Shown: positions 16,044 to 24,028 of the stretch, one piece after another
How the letters are laid out: each line of letters opens with the position of its first letter
Numbering within the stretch: the stretch's first letter is position 1
Assembly (NCBI GenBank): GCA_024636975.1
Contig: JAGXGA010000017.1
Location: forward strand, 186,001-250,000
Direction: 5' to 3'
From: Mariniphaga sp.
Lineage (GTDB): Bacteria; Bacteroidota; Bacteroidia; Bacteroidales; Prolixibacteraceae
Length of the DNA: 64,000 nucleotides
Position numbers and translations under genes: made by a program
The notes under the pieces: generated by a model
Told to the model about the DNA's origin: nothing
Databases searched by the model: none
The model's input: the letters and a program-made list of their open reading frames with translations, nothing else

Positions 16044-17147
16044 ATGGAAAGTTTTATTGTTTCAGCACGAAAATACAGACCGGATTCATTTGATACGGTG
16101 GTGGCACAGGCTTCTATAACCACCACATTAAAGAATGCCATAAAAAACCTTCAACTGGCGCACGCCTATTTATTTTGCGGCCCCAGGGGAGTGGGTAAAA
16201 CAACCTGTGCCCGAATATTTGCTAAAACAATAAATTGTTCTAATCTCTCGGAAGAGGTGGAAGCCTGCAATGAATGCGAATCATGCAAGGCTTTTAATTC
16301 AAGCCGGTCATTCAATATTCACGAGCTGGATGCAGCTTCAAACAACTCGGTAGATGATATCCGTAACCTGATCGACCAGGTACGTATACCTCCCCAGATT
16401 GGCCGTTACAGCGTGTACATTATCGACGAGGTACATATGCTTTCTTCCCAGGCATTCAATGCATTTTTAAAAACATTGGAAGAGCCGCCTAAACATGCCA
16501 TTTTTATATTGGCAACAACCGAAAAGCATAAGATAATACCTACAATTTTATCGCGCTGTCAGATTTTTGATTTTAACCGGATAGGAATATCCGACATTGT
16601 TGCACATCTGGATTATGTGGCAAAAAGTGAGGGAGTAGTTGCTGAGCCTGAAGCATTGAATGTGGTTGCCCAGAAAGCTGATGGCGCCATGCGCGATGCC
16701 TTGTCTATTTTCGACCAGATCGTAAGTTTTACTGGTAAGGAAATTACCTATCAGGATGTAATTGCCAACCTTAATGTCCTTGACTACGATTACTATTTCC
16801 GGTTGGTGGATCATTTCCTTAAAAATGAAGTGGCTGATGCCCTGATTATATTCGATGAAATACTGAGTCATGGGTTCGACGGGCATCATTTTATAAATGG
16901 GTTGAGCGGTCATCTGCGCAACCTGCTTGTATGTAAAGATGCTGTAACAGTTCAGTTGCTTGAAGTGGGCGGTGAAATCAGGGAACGATATAAAGCACAG
17001 GCAGCCTCGGGTGATAGTGATTTTCTGCTCGATGCAATGCAGATCAGCAATGAGTGCGATATGCAGTATAAAATCAGTCAGAATAAACGTCTGCTGGTTG
17101 AACTTGCCCTTGTAAGGATAGCACAGCTAACCCAAAAAAAAAAATAG
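16044..17147 (+). CDS. dnaX: DNA polymerase III gamma (dnaX, clamp-loader ATPase; ends at A11 tract)
   Basis: A 367-residue reading frame covering domains I-III of the clamp-loader motor. It starts FIVSARKYRPDSFDTVV and has Walker A GPRGVGKT at 46-53, a zinc-binding cysteine set (C65/C75/C78/C81), Walker B IIDEVH at 126-131 and the SRC sensor at 170-172. Translation meets TAG directly after eleven A residues. The missing tau C-terminal part follows in the -1 frame. The stop falls just after the collar domain, where gamma products end in other bacteria, so a programmed frameshift or transcriptional slippage is likely; a homopolymer base-call error is the alternative. Confidence 0.93.
   Translation: MESFIVSARKYRPDSFDTVVAQASITTTLKNAIKNLQLAHAYLFCGPRGVGKTTCARIFAKTINCSNLSEEVEACNECESCKAFNSSRSFNIHELDAASNNSVDDIRNLIDQVRIPPQIGRYSVYIIDEVHMLSSQAFNAFLKTLEEPPKHAIFILATTEKHKIIPTILSRCQIFDFNRIGISDIVAHLDYVAKSEGVVAEPEALNVVAQKADGAMRDALSIFDQIVSFTGKEITYQDVIANLNVLDYDYYFRLVDHFLKNEVADALIIFDEILSHGFDGHHFINGLSGHLRNLLVCKDAVTVQLLEVGGEIRERYKAQAASGDSDFLLDAMQISNECDMQYKISQNKRLLVELALVRIAQLTQKKK
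17134..17144 (+). other. dnaX: A11 slippery tract in dnaX
   Basis: Eleven consecutive A residues read as CAA-AAA-AAA-AAA before TAG (17145-17147). Reading one base back, or inserting one A in the mRNA, joins the upstream frame to the open frame starting at 17144. AGGA at 17114-17117 could act as an internal ribosome-pausing site, but it lies farther upstream than in E. coli. A strong downstream stem was not evident; GCAGG/CCTGC at 17147-17151/17182-17186 is the best small candidate. Confidence 0.7.
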
Positions 17148-17758
17148 CAGGCCCGGAGTCGGAAGATGAACCTGATGATGTCCTGCAGCCCATCTTTACC
17201 GATGATATGCAGCTTTCTGACAATACAACTGTTGCTCCGAAACCGGTTGCTGTTGCTAAACCTGTAGAAAGGAAACCACCGAAAAGGGTTGCTGAACATA
17301 TGAGGAGTCCTTCAATAAAAGACGCCCTTTCAGGTAAATCGGAAAAAGATAAAATTTCGGCAGTAGCCCGGCATGAGGCTTATACACAGGTAAGCGAAGT
17401 CAAGGAATTTACAGTTGAAGCCTTAGCCCAAAAGTGGAACGATTTTCTGCAAAAGATCGAGGACCGCCCAAATCTACAGTCTACGCTCTCGAAAGTACCC
17501 CGATTGGAAGCAGATTACAAATTGATATTGGAAATCGACAATTCGGTTCAGGACGATTTAATTGGATCGATAAAACCTGAGCTGGTTACCTGGTTAAGAA
17601 AGGAATTGCGAAATTCAAATATCCAACTTGTAACCCTAATAACAGAAACAGAAAAAGAAAAGATTATTTATTCCGATTCGGAAAGATATCTTGAGATGCT
17701 TAAGCAGAATCCAAGCCTTGAATTACTAAAGCAAAGGTTCAAACTTGATTTTGAATAA
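17144..17758 (+). CDS. dnaX: DNA polymerase III tau C-terminal region (dnaX, -1 frame)
   Basis: The -1 frame is open from the A11 tract for about 204 codons. It begins with an acidic linker (IAGPESEDEPDDV), passes through a basic Pro/Lys-rich linker (KPVERKPPKRVAEH), and ends in a folded helical domain (~110-200: EALAQKWNDFLQKI onward, ending LKQRFKLDF) like the tau C-terminal domain of Bacteroidetes DnaX that contacts the polymerase. Joined to the upstream frame it gives ~570 residues, near the normal full length for the phylum. It has no start region of its own; the ATG at 17207 is internal. Confidence 0.85.
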   Translation: MAGPESEDEPDDVLQPIFTDDMQLSDNTTVAPKPVAVAKPVERKPPKRVAEHMRSPSIKDALSGKSEKDKISAVARHEAYTQVSEVKEFTVEALAQKWNDFLQKIEDRPNLQSTLSKVPRLEADYKLILEIDNSVQDDLIGSIKPELVTWLRKELRNSNIQLVTLITETEKEKIIYSDSERYLEMLKQNPSLELLKQRFKLDFE

Positions 17759-17761
17759 TTT

Positions 17762-18397
17762 TTATGGTGAAAGTCTTTTGATATTCCAGCCATCTGCAGT
17801 TTTTTCATAAATTATCCGGTCGTGCAGGCGACTTATTCTTCCCTGCCAGAATTCAAAATTTTGTGGCACTATACGGTAGCCTCCCCAATAAGGAGGAAGC
17901 GGAACAGGCTGATTTTCAAATTTTTTACTGAATTCTTCATAGCGTTTTTCAAGGTATTCACGGGAGGGAATTTCTTCGCTTTGGTTTGAGGCCCAGGCGC
18001 TTATCTGACTTTCTATAGGTCGTGTCTGAAAATATTTTTCTGATTGCTCACGATTGATTTTTTCGGCATATCCAAGTATTTTTACCTGGCGTTCAAGTTT
18101 TGACCAGAAAAAATGAAGCCCTGTTGCATTGTTTAATGCAATGGCTTTTCCTTTTTCTCCATTGTAATTCGTAAAGAAAATAAATCCTTCCTTATCGATA
18201 AACTTCAGCAAAACAATCCGTGAGTGAGGAAAACCATCTGTTCCGATAGTAGATAGTGTCATGGCTGTAGGCTCCTTCTCACCTGAATCAATCACTTCTT
18301 TCATCCATTGGTTGAATTGATCGAAAGGATTGGCTGCAACATTTTTACGCGTTATCCCTGAGTAGGTGTATTCATTTCTTAAGGAATCCAGCTTCAT
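17762..18397 (-). CDS. pdxH: Pyridoxamine 5'-phosphate oxidase
   Basis: A 211-residue FMN enzyme that oxidises pyridoxine/pyridoxamine 5'-phosphate to pyridoxal 5'-phosphate. FMN-binding motifs SRIVLLKFI and FFTNYNGEKGKAI are present, as are ESQISAWAS and the substrate-binding C-terminus (NFEFWQGRISRLHDRIIY). The ATG at 18397 gives the standard N-terminus MKLDSLRNEYT; an in-frame TTG at 18424 would add nine residues and seems less likely. It converges on dnaX with a 3-bp gap and no clear terminator. Confidence 0.95.
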   Translation of the reverse strand: MKLDSLRNEYTYSGITRKNVAANPFDQFNQWMKEVIDSGEKEPTAMTLSTIGTDGFPHSRIVLLKFIDKEGFIFFTNYNGEKGKAIALNNATGLHFFWSKLERQVKILGYAEKINREQSEKYFQTRPIESQISAWASNQSEEIPSREYLEKRYEEFSKKFENQPVPLPPYWGGYRIVPQNFEFWQGRISRLHDRIIYEKTADGWNIKRLSP

Positions 18398-18512
18398 TTT
18401 TTTGTTTAACCATTTAATAATCAAAATTATTGATGCTTTTGATAAATGAACATTTTACTATTGCAAATGTTTTAAAAAAAAGAGTTAATGGTATTTATTT
18501 AAACATTCTAAA

Positions 18513-19124
18513 ATGAAAGCTATGAAAAGATTGCTTATTATATTGTTGGTTATCGCAACTGTTCCGGCAATAGCAAGTAAAGGAACAACGGGTATTGGAG
18601 ATAAGGCTACACTTACTGATATTAAAATGCTGGATGTTTCAGGAGAAAAAGTATCCCTGGCTGATGTAACAAAAGAGAATGGACTTCTGGTTCTTTTTTC
18701 TTCCAACACATGTCCGTTTGTAATGCAATGGCAGGATCGTTATCCTGAGATTAAGAATTGGGCCGACCAGCACAAGGTGGGAATGATAGTTCTGAATTCG
18801 AATTATGGAAATCGTGATGGGGTGGATTCATACGATGCGATGAAGAAACTTGCTCGTGAGAACAACTACAACTTCCACTATGTAGTAGATGAAGATAGCA
18901 AGATTGCAAATGAGTTTGGAGGTCAGACAACTCCTCATGCTTTTCTTTTTGACAGCGACCAGAAACTGGTTTATAAAGGGGCACTTGACGACAATTATAA
19001 AAGTGCAGATGGTGTAAAAAAGGCATATGTGAAAGATGCTATAGAAAGCCTTTCAAATGACAACGAAATAGCTGTAGCAGAAACAAAACCTGTCGGCTGC
19101 AGTATTAAACGTAAAACGAATTAG
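18513..19124 (+). CDS. Exported thioredoxin-like/peroxiredoxin-like protein
   Basis: A 203-residue protein with a signal peptide (first ~21 residues) and a thioredoxin-fold AhpC/TSA-like domain. The active-site region is SSNTCPFVMQW with a single Cys67, followed by the cis-Pro motif GGQTTPHAFLFD. A second cysteine, C196 in the C-terminal GCSIK motif, is shared with a known subfamily of redoxin-domain proteins and may be the resolving cysteine. Either of two nearby ATGs (codons 1 and 4) could be used. Probable role is periplasmic thiol-redox chemistry; substrate unknown. Confidence 0.85.
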   Translation: MKAMKRLLIILLVIATVPAIASKGTTGIGDKATLTDIKMLDVSGEKVSLADVTKENGLLVLFSSNTCPFVMQWQDRYPEIKNWADQHKVGMIVLNSNYGNRDGVDSYDAMKKLARENNYNFHYVVDEDSKIANEFGGQTTPHAFLFDSDQKLVYKGALDDNYKSADGVKKAYVKDAIESLSNDNEIAVAETKPVGCSIKRKTN

Positions 19125-19146
19125 TCTGTTGTATAAACTATAAAGG

Positions 19147-19179
19147 ACCTTGTCTGGCTTTGCCGGGCAAGGTTTTTTT
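19147..19179 (+). terminator. Rho-independent terminator
   Basis: ACCTTGTCTGGC and GCCGGGCAAGGT form a 12-bp stem (two G-U pairs) around TTT, followed by seven T residues. It ends the thioredoxin-like gene and touches the stop codon of the convergent rsmD. Confidence 0.9.
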
Positions 19180-19711
19180 ATGCAGTAAAAAAGCTGAAGT
19201 GTACTTTGCCGTATTTTCGGAGTTCTGTGAATTGGGGAAATTTGGAAAAGTCATGACTTTTTGAATGTTCCAGTATAAGTAAGCCATTCTCTTTTAAAAC
19301 GCCTGTTCCGAAGACGGATGTTGGAATTTCTTTTATGTAAGAGAATTCATAGGGAGGATCGGCAAAAATTATATCGAAGCTGAAGGGACAGTTTTTCAGG
19401 AAACGAAATGTATCGTCCTGAATAACCCGGGCATTTTCCGCACCTAGTTGCTCTATCGTTTTCCGTATGAAGCGAATGTGGTGATGATCTTTGTCGACAA
19501 GTGTTACTTCGCCGGCTCCTCTGCTGAGAAATTCATAGCCTATGCTTCCGGTTCCTGAGAAGAGATCGAGAACTCTCATATCGGTAAAATCAATTCGGTT
19601 GGCCAGTATATTAAACAGGCTTTCCTTTGCCAGATCGGTGGTTGGCCTGGCGGTAAATCGTTTATCCGGATTAAATACCCTTCCTTTATATATTCCTCCA
19701 ACTATACGCAT
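19178..19711 (-). CDS. rsmD: 16S rRNA (guanine(966)-N2)-methyltransferase RsmD
   Basis: A 177-residue SAM-dependent methyltransferase that modifies G966 of 16S rRNA. The N-terminal MRIVGGIYKGR and ARPTTDLAKESLFNIL, the SAM loop FSGTGSIG at 51-58 and the catalytic DPPY at 118-121 are all present. It follows the DUF3822 gene by 3 bp; this pair is conserved in Bacteroidetes. The stop codon lies in the T run of the opposing terminator. Confidence 0.95.
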   Translation of the reverse strand: MRIVGGIYKGRVFNPDKRFTARPTTDLAKESLFNILANRIDFTDMRVLDLFSGTGSIGYEFLSRGAGEVTLVDKDHHHIRFIRKTIEQLGAENARVIQDDTFRFLKNCPFSFDIIFADPPYEFSYIKEIPTSVFGTGVLKENGLLILEHSKSHDFSKFPQFTELRKYGKVHFSFFTA

Positions 19712-19714
19712 AGG

Positions 19715-20533
19715 TCAGAACAAAACAAAAAACCGGTGCAATGGTTCTTTAAATATTTCAGAATTATAATGGATATCGGGAGTAAGGAACACATCTCTGC
19801 TGAAAAATTTCTTTAAACTTCCATGGATTTCTCCCTTTGGGATAATTTCACCAGCCATAAAAATAGCAGTTTTTTCAGGTACAAGGTTTAATTTCTTCAC
19901 CGCAGCCAGAGCATAATAGATTACGTCACTTGAATTGGCATAATTGTAACTATTTATAACCTTCAGACTATCATTGGAGAGAAGAATTAATGAAAAGTTC
20001 TTTTTACTGAAATAAATTGCCATTGAACTTTTCTTTAAATCCGTTAGCTTTTGCAATTCGTTATCTAATAGGACTATCGGGTGTAAGGGCTTAGTTCCTG
20101 GAAACAACTGCTCCAACTCCTCAGAGAGATTCAGGGAAACTGGAAAAATCAGATTTCCGGATGCGTTTGGCAGGTAATTTTCTGCAAATATACTTCCCTC
20201 TGAATTTCCAAGAACAAGATTACCAGTAGTCTCCAGATTTCCGGAATCATAGTATTCAGATGGAATAAAGGTGAAATTTTCAGAATGAAAGATAATCCTT
20301 ACGTCTCTGTATTTTTTTTGGAGAATTTCGTTGCTAAGAACCCATTCCTTAAAACGGCGTCCAAGAAATCTGTTTGAGCTCAATTCAATGGGAGAGCTGG
20401 CTAAAGCAAGAAGTTTCTTCTGATTTGCATTTATAATAGAAAAAGAAAATCCATCCAGGCTTACCTGGATGGATAATTTATATTCTTCTATGCGATTAAT
20501 ATCGAATCCTGGATCTGTAATCAGGCCAGTCAT
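19715..20533 (-). CDS. DUF3822 family protein
   Basis: A 272-residue cytosolic-looking protein with the DUF3822 start pattern LSIQVSLDGFSFSIINANQK and a C-terminal GEIHGSLKKFFSRDV region. Members have an actin/Hsp70-like fold signature in published domain models, but no ATP-binding residues can be confirmed here. The gene sits between a pseudopilin-like gene (3-bp gap upstream) and rsmD (3-bp gap downstream), a typical Bacteroidetes arrangement. Function unknown. Confidence 0.85.
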   Translation of the reverse strand: MTGLITDPGFDINRIEEYKLSIQVSLDGFSFSIINANQKKLLALASSPIELSSNRFLGRRFKEWVLSNEILQKKYRDVRIIFHSENFTFIPSEYYDSGNLETTGNLVLGNSEGSIFAENYLPNASGNLIFPVSLNLSEELEQLFPGTKPLHPIVLLDNELQKLTDLKKSSMAIYFSKKNFSLILLSNDSLKVINSYNYANSSDVIYYALAAVKKLNLVPEKTAIFMAGEIIPKGEIHGSLKKFFSRDVFLTPDIHYNSEIFKEPLHRFFVLF

Positions 20534-20536
20534 TAT

Positions 20537-21169
20537 TTATTCCCAGTTTCCGGCGTTATTCACAGTTTCAGTTAAAGAACCAACTTTTAGTCCCGGATAT
20601 TTTTCATTCAACCTGCGTTGCTCATTCATATTTATTACAAACTGACGGTCGAGTCCTCTTAAAATGATGTTATTGTGTGCTTTTGCTTCAAAAACAGGGA
20701 CTTGAATACCTGAACCGGTAGTTACAATATTCTGGCCCAGCATAAATTCGGCAGTAGTATCAGGAATAGGAATGAACTTCAACTCATCGGGATTGAAATT
20801 TGGTGTAAAAAGAGCTTCTTTTACACTTACCCTCATCGTATCACGGATGATCAGGCCCATTTCGACAGCTTTTCTTTCAGTAATTTTTGCTTCAATCATG
20901 CTGTCGGAAAGTTCACCAATCTTCCTTACGTTTCTTACTGAATCATATTTAATGAAGTCAATAAGAGTATCCCAGCTCCCGGTAAAGCGGCCATAGATAT
21001 CTCTGTAGGCCAGCTGAGCTTTTCTAATGTCTTTAAGCTTTTCAATGGTTGCCTCGTAGCGGTCATCTTTAGCTTTTTCAAAATCAATTGGCTTCTGGAT
21101 ACCTGCATAGATAAAATAAGTCAAGCCAATTGCTACAACAATAAGTGAAATTTGAATAACGGTCCTCAT
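20537..21169 (-). CDS. Conserved membrane-anchored protein with pseudopilin-like N-terminus
   Basis: A 210-residue protein not assigned to a named family. It has one transmembrane helix at about 5-22, followed by an amphipathic helix with IRKAQLAYRDIYGRFTGSWD (~48-67), which resembles the N-terminal part of type IV pilins and pseudopilins that helps read short chains (alignable xxAYRDxxGRFxxxW). No prepilin peptidase cleavage site (G/FTLxE) is seen. The remainder is beta-rich and extracytoplasmic by topology. It heads the unit with DUF3822 and rsmD, so it is likely housekeeping rather than a pilus part. Confidence 0.6.
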   Translation of the reverse strand: MRTVIQISLIVVAIGLTYFIYAGIQKPIDFEKAKDDRYEATIEKLKDIRKAQLAYRDIYGRFTGSWDTLIDFIKYDSVRNVRKIGELSDSMIEAKITERKAVEMGLIIRDTMRVSVKEALFTPNFNPDELKFIPIPDTTAEFMLGQNIVTTGSGIQVPVFEAKAHNNIILRGLDRQFVINMNEQRRLNEKYPGLKVGSLTETVNNAGNWE

Positions 21170-21205
21170 CTTTATAGTTTTAATAAGATTATAATCGAAT
21201 CAGTG

Positions 21206-21213
21206 CAAAATTA
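21206..21213 (-). promoter_or_regulatory. -7 box (TAATTTTG, minus strand) for the pseudopilin-like/DUF3822/rsmD unit
   Basis: CAAAATTA on the plus strand reads TAATTTTG on the minus strand, 36 bp before the start codon of the first gene of the unit. Confidence 0.4.
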
Positions 21214-21261
21214 TAAAAAAAAATAAATTACCTTCCTCTGTAGTTTGTTATTTTAGCGGTT

Positions 21262-22692
21262 ATGATAAAAAATCATGTAAAGTCGTTACTCGAACAAAAT
21301 TTACCCTTTATTCCTACCCATTGTCAGAATGAACTAATAAATGGATTATCGGAATATATTACATCTGATCAGCAGGATATTATTCTGTTGATGAAAGGCT
21401 TTGCGGGAACAGGAAAAACAAGTATGATTAATGTTCTGACCCGGACACTGGCATCTTTAAAAATTAAAGCTGTTTTACTTGCACCAACCGGCAGGGCTGC
21501 CAAAGTAATGGCTGGTTATACCTCCATGCCAGCTTTTACAATTCATAAAAAGATATACCGGCAACAATCGTCGGCTGATGGAGCCGGTCGCTTTGTTCTT
21601 GATAAAAACCTTCATAAGGATACCTGGTTCATTGTTGACGAAGCTTCTATGATTACGAATGCAAGTAATGAAAACTCATTGTTTGGCAGTGGAAATCTTC
21701 TGGACGACTTGCTTGAATATGTTTATTCAGGAGCAAACTGCCGATTGTTACTGGCAGGCGATACTGCCCAGCTTCCTCCGGTTGGTCTTAGTATTAGCCC
21801 TGCACTGGAAGCATACAGGTTGAAAGAACATGGTTTCGAAGTAAAAGAATACATTTTGACAGAGGTGGTAAGGCAAAGTTCTGATTCGGGCATCCTTTCC
21901 TGTGCAACCCAATTAAGGAATCATATCGAAGAAAATGATTCAAATGGTTTTTTAACTCTTCATCAGGAATTATTTGCCGACGTCATCAGACTTTCGGGGG
22001 AAGAATTAATTGAGCAAATTTCTGCATGTTACGAAAGATATGGCCTGTATGAAACGACTATTGTAACCCGGTCAAATAAGAGAGCCAATCTATACAATAA
22101 AGGTATCAGGGGGTCCATTCTTTACAGGGAGAATGAGATTGAGCGTGGTGATTTGCTCATGGTGGTCAAAAACAATTATTATTGGGTAAATGAGGACAGC
22201 GGAATGGACTTTATAGCCAACGGGGAAATGGCAGAGGTGGTTTCTATTTATGGCTATGAAGAGCTGTATGGTTTTCGGTATGCCGATGTCAGCCTAAGGT
22301 TTGTTGACTACAATGATGTTGAAATAGACTGCAAAATATTTCTGGATGTTTTGTCAATAGAAACTGCTTCCTTTTCCCAGGAACAAAACAGGCAGCTTTT
22401 TGAATCGGTTGCAGAAGATTATACAGATATTGGAAACAAGAAGGAGCGCTGGAAAAAGATAAGAGAGAATCCATATTTCAATGCACTTCAGGTAAAGTAT
22501 GCCTATGCTCTGACTTGCCATAAAGCACAGGGAGGGCAGTGGAAAGCTGTATTTGTAGACCATGGGTACCTCGTGGAGGAGATGCTTGATCAGGATTATT
22601 ACCGCTGGTTGTATACTGCGTTTACAAGGCCGGTAGAAAAACTGTTCCTGGTGAATTTTAACAAGAAATTCTTTGAGCCTGCCGAAAATTAA
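21262..22692 (+). CDS. RecD-like ATP-dependent DNA helicase
   Basis: A 476-residue superfamily 1 helicase-like ATPase. Walker A is KGFAGTGKTS at 45-54, Walker B VDEAS at 125-129, and the UvrD-like C-terminal motif ALTCHKAQGGQW with YTAFTRPVEKLFLV near the end. The form lacks RecBC-type partners and long RecD N-terminal regions, like stand-alone RecD2-type helicases of Bacteroidetes. It is likely to act in DNA repair or fork processing. Its stop codon overlaps the stop of convergent rnz by 4 bp. Confidence 0.88.
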   Translation: MIKNHVKSLLEQNLPFIPTHCQNELINGLSEYITSDQQDIILLMKGFAGTGKTSMINVLTRTLASLKIKAVLLAPTGRAAKVMAGYTSMPAFTIHKKIYRQQSSADGAGRFVLDKNLHKDTWFIVDEASMITNASNENSLFGSGNLLDDLLEYVYSGANCRLLLAGDTAQLPPVGLSISPALEAYRLKEHGFEVKEYILTEVVRQSSDSGILSCATQLRNHIEENDSNGFLTLHQELFADVIRLSGEELIEQISACYERYGLYETTIVTRSNKRANLYNKGIRGSILYRENEIERGDLLMVVKNNYYWVNEDSGMDFIANGEMAEVVSIYGYEELYGFRYADVSLRFVDYNDVEIDCKIFLDVLSIETASFSQEQNRQLFESVAEDYTDIGNKKERWKKIRENPYFNALQVKYAYALTCHKAQGGQWKAVFVDHGYLVEEMLDQDYYRWLYTAFTRPVEKLFLVNFNKKFFEPAEN

Positions 22693-23621
22693 TGATGCCG
22701 CTGCTTTTGGCTTACCGAATATTTATTACCCTCAACAGCAATTTCGGTATTGGGAAAAATGGATCTGGCTTCGTTTGCAAATGGCTCATCATTGTCGTAT
22801 CGCGATGAAAAGTGACCGATAATCAATTTACCTACCTCAGCCATTTGGGCCATCTTAGCTGCATCCTTTGCCGTTGAATGGTATGTTTTATCTGCCCAGT
22901 CGCGCAGTTCTTCAGTAAAGGTAGCTTCGTGATATAACAAATCGACTCCTTTTATGATCTCAGCTATCGGAGGATGAAATGCCGTATCGGCAGAAAAGGC
23001 ATAGGAGCGGGGATGGGGTGGAGGAGTAGTAAGTTCGCTGTTTGGGATGGTATCCCCACTGGCAGTAACAAAATCGGCTCCTTTTTTAATGTTTTTTATC
23101 TGCTCAATTGGAATCTGATACCTGGCAATGCTTTCCTTGTTAATGTTGGCTTCCCTTTGTTTTTCGCGAAATAAAAATCCACTACAGTTGATACTATGCT
23201 TTACAGGAAATGAAAATACTTCCACCTTTTTATCTTCATATATTCTTTCCGCTTTTTTAAAGTTTAGCGGATGAAAGATGACATCGAACTGCATGTCTCC
23301 TTTTAAAAAATCAAGCTGGGGTTGAATTACATCTTTAAGTTGAGACGGGGAATAAATGTGAATATTGTTTTTTAACCCTAGCAGGTTGAAGGTGGAAATC
23401 AACCCAATTAAACCATAAAAGTGGTCGCCATGCAGATGCGATATGAATATGTGCTTTATTTTACCAAATCCTATCTTTTGTTTTCTTAGCTGGATTTGGG
23501 TTCCTTCACCACAGTCGATTAAAAAAAACCGCTCAAGTACATTAAGTACCTGAGCGGTTGGATATTTTTCAGAAGTTGGTATTGCTGAACTGCTTCCTAA
23601 TATGGTTAACTCAAAAGTCAT
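22689..23621 (-). CDS. rnz: Ribonuclease Z
   Basis: A 310-residue metallo-beta-lactamase endonuclease that trims tRNA 3' trailers. The zinc motif HLHGDH is at 62-67 within IFISHLHGDHFYGLIGL, with IGHFSSRYD near 270 providing a further His. The exosite region and N-terminal ILGSSSAIPTSEKYPT are standard. It lies 5 bp downstream of the STAS-domain gene, forming a two-gene unit. Confidence 0.95.
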   Translation of the reverse strand: MTFELTILGSSSAIPTSEKYPTAQVLNVLERFFLIDCGEGTQIQLRKQKIGFGKIKHIFISHLHGDHFYGLIGLISTFNLLGLKNNIHIYSPSQLKDVIQPQLDFLKGDMQFDVIFHPLNFKKAERIYEDKKVEVFSFPVKHSINCSGFLFREKQREANINKESIARYQIPIEQIKNIKKGADFVTASGDTIPNSELTTPPPHPRSYAFSADTAFHPPIAEIIKGVDLLYHEATFTEELRDWADKTYHSTAKDAAKMAQMAEVGKLIIGHFSSRYDNDEPFANEARSIFPNTEIAVEGNKYSVSQKQRHH

Positions 23622-23626
23622 ACCAT

Positions 23627-23980
23627 CTAGAGTTCCTTTTTTCTGCTTAGCAAATCTACAGCTTCTTCAACTGATTTGGTTATTAGCAGAACTGTATGGA
23701 GCATTGATATTCTTATCAAATATTCCACATCGGGCTGCAGCCCGCAAAGGATGAAAGTGCCAATGTTGTTTTCGCACAATCTGTTACCAACAAGGATAGC
23801 CCGCAATCCCGATGAGTCACAATAACTGCAGTTACTCAAATCGAGTATTATGTTGCTTTCCCCGTTATTGGTCAGCTTTACAAACTCTGTTTTTAAATCC
23901 GGTGCATTGTTTGCATCAAGCCTTTCGGAATCCAGATTTACAAGCGTAAATTCTTCTTTCTTTAATATCTCAGTTGACAT
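23627..23980 (-). CDS. STAS-domain protein (anti-sigma factor antagonist-like)
   Basis: A 117-residue protein covering one STAS domain. The phosphorylation loop CDSSGLRAIL has two serines, S56 and S57, one at the usual SpoIIAA position, suggesting control by serine phosphorylation. No partner kinase or sigma is beside it; it lies between rpsA upstream and rnz downstream, as in several Bacteroidetes, so it may have a housekeeping regulatory role. Confidence 0.88.
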   Translation of the reverse strand: MSTEILKKEEFTLVNLDSERLDANNAPDLKTEFVKLTNNGESNIILDLSNCSYCDSSGLRAILVGNRLCENNIGTFILCGLQPDVEYLIRISMLHTVLLITKSVEEAVDLLSRKKEL

Positions 23981-24028
23981 GAATACAATTTACAAAAAAC
24001 CGGTTATTAAAAACAACCATTAAAGGAT

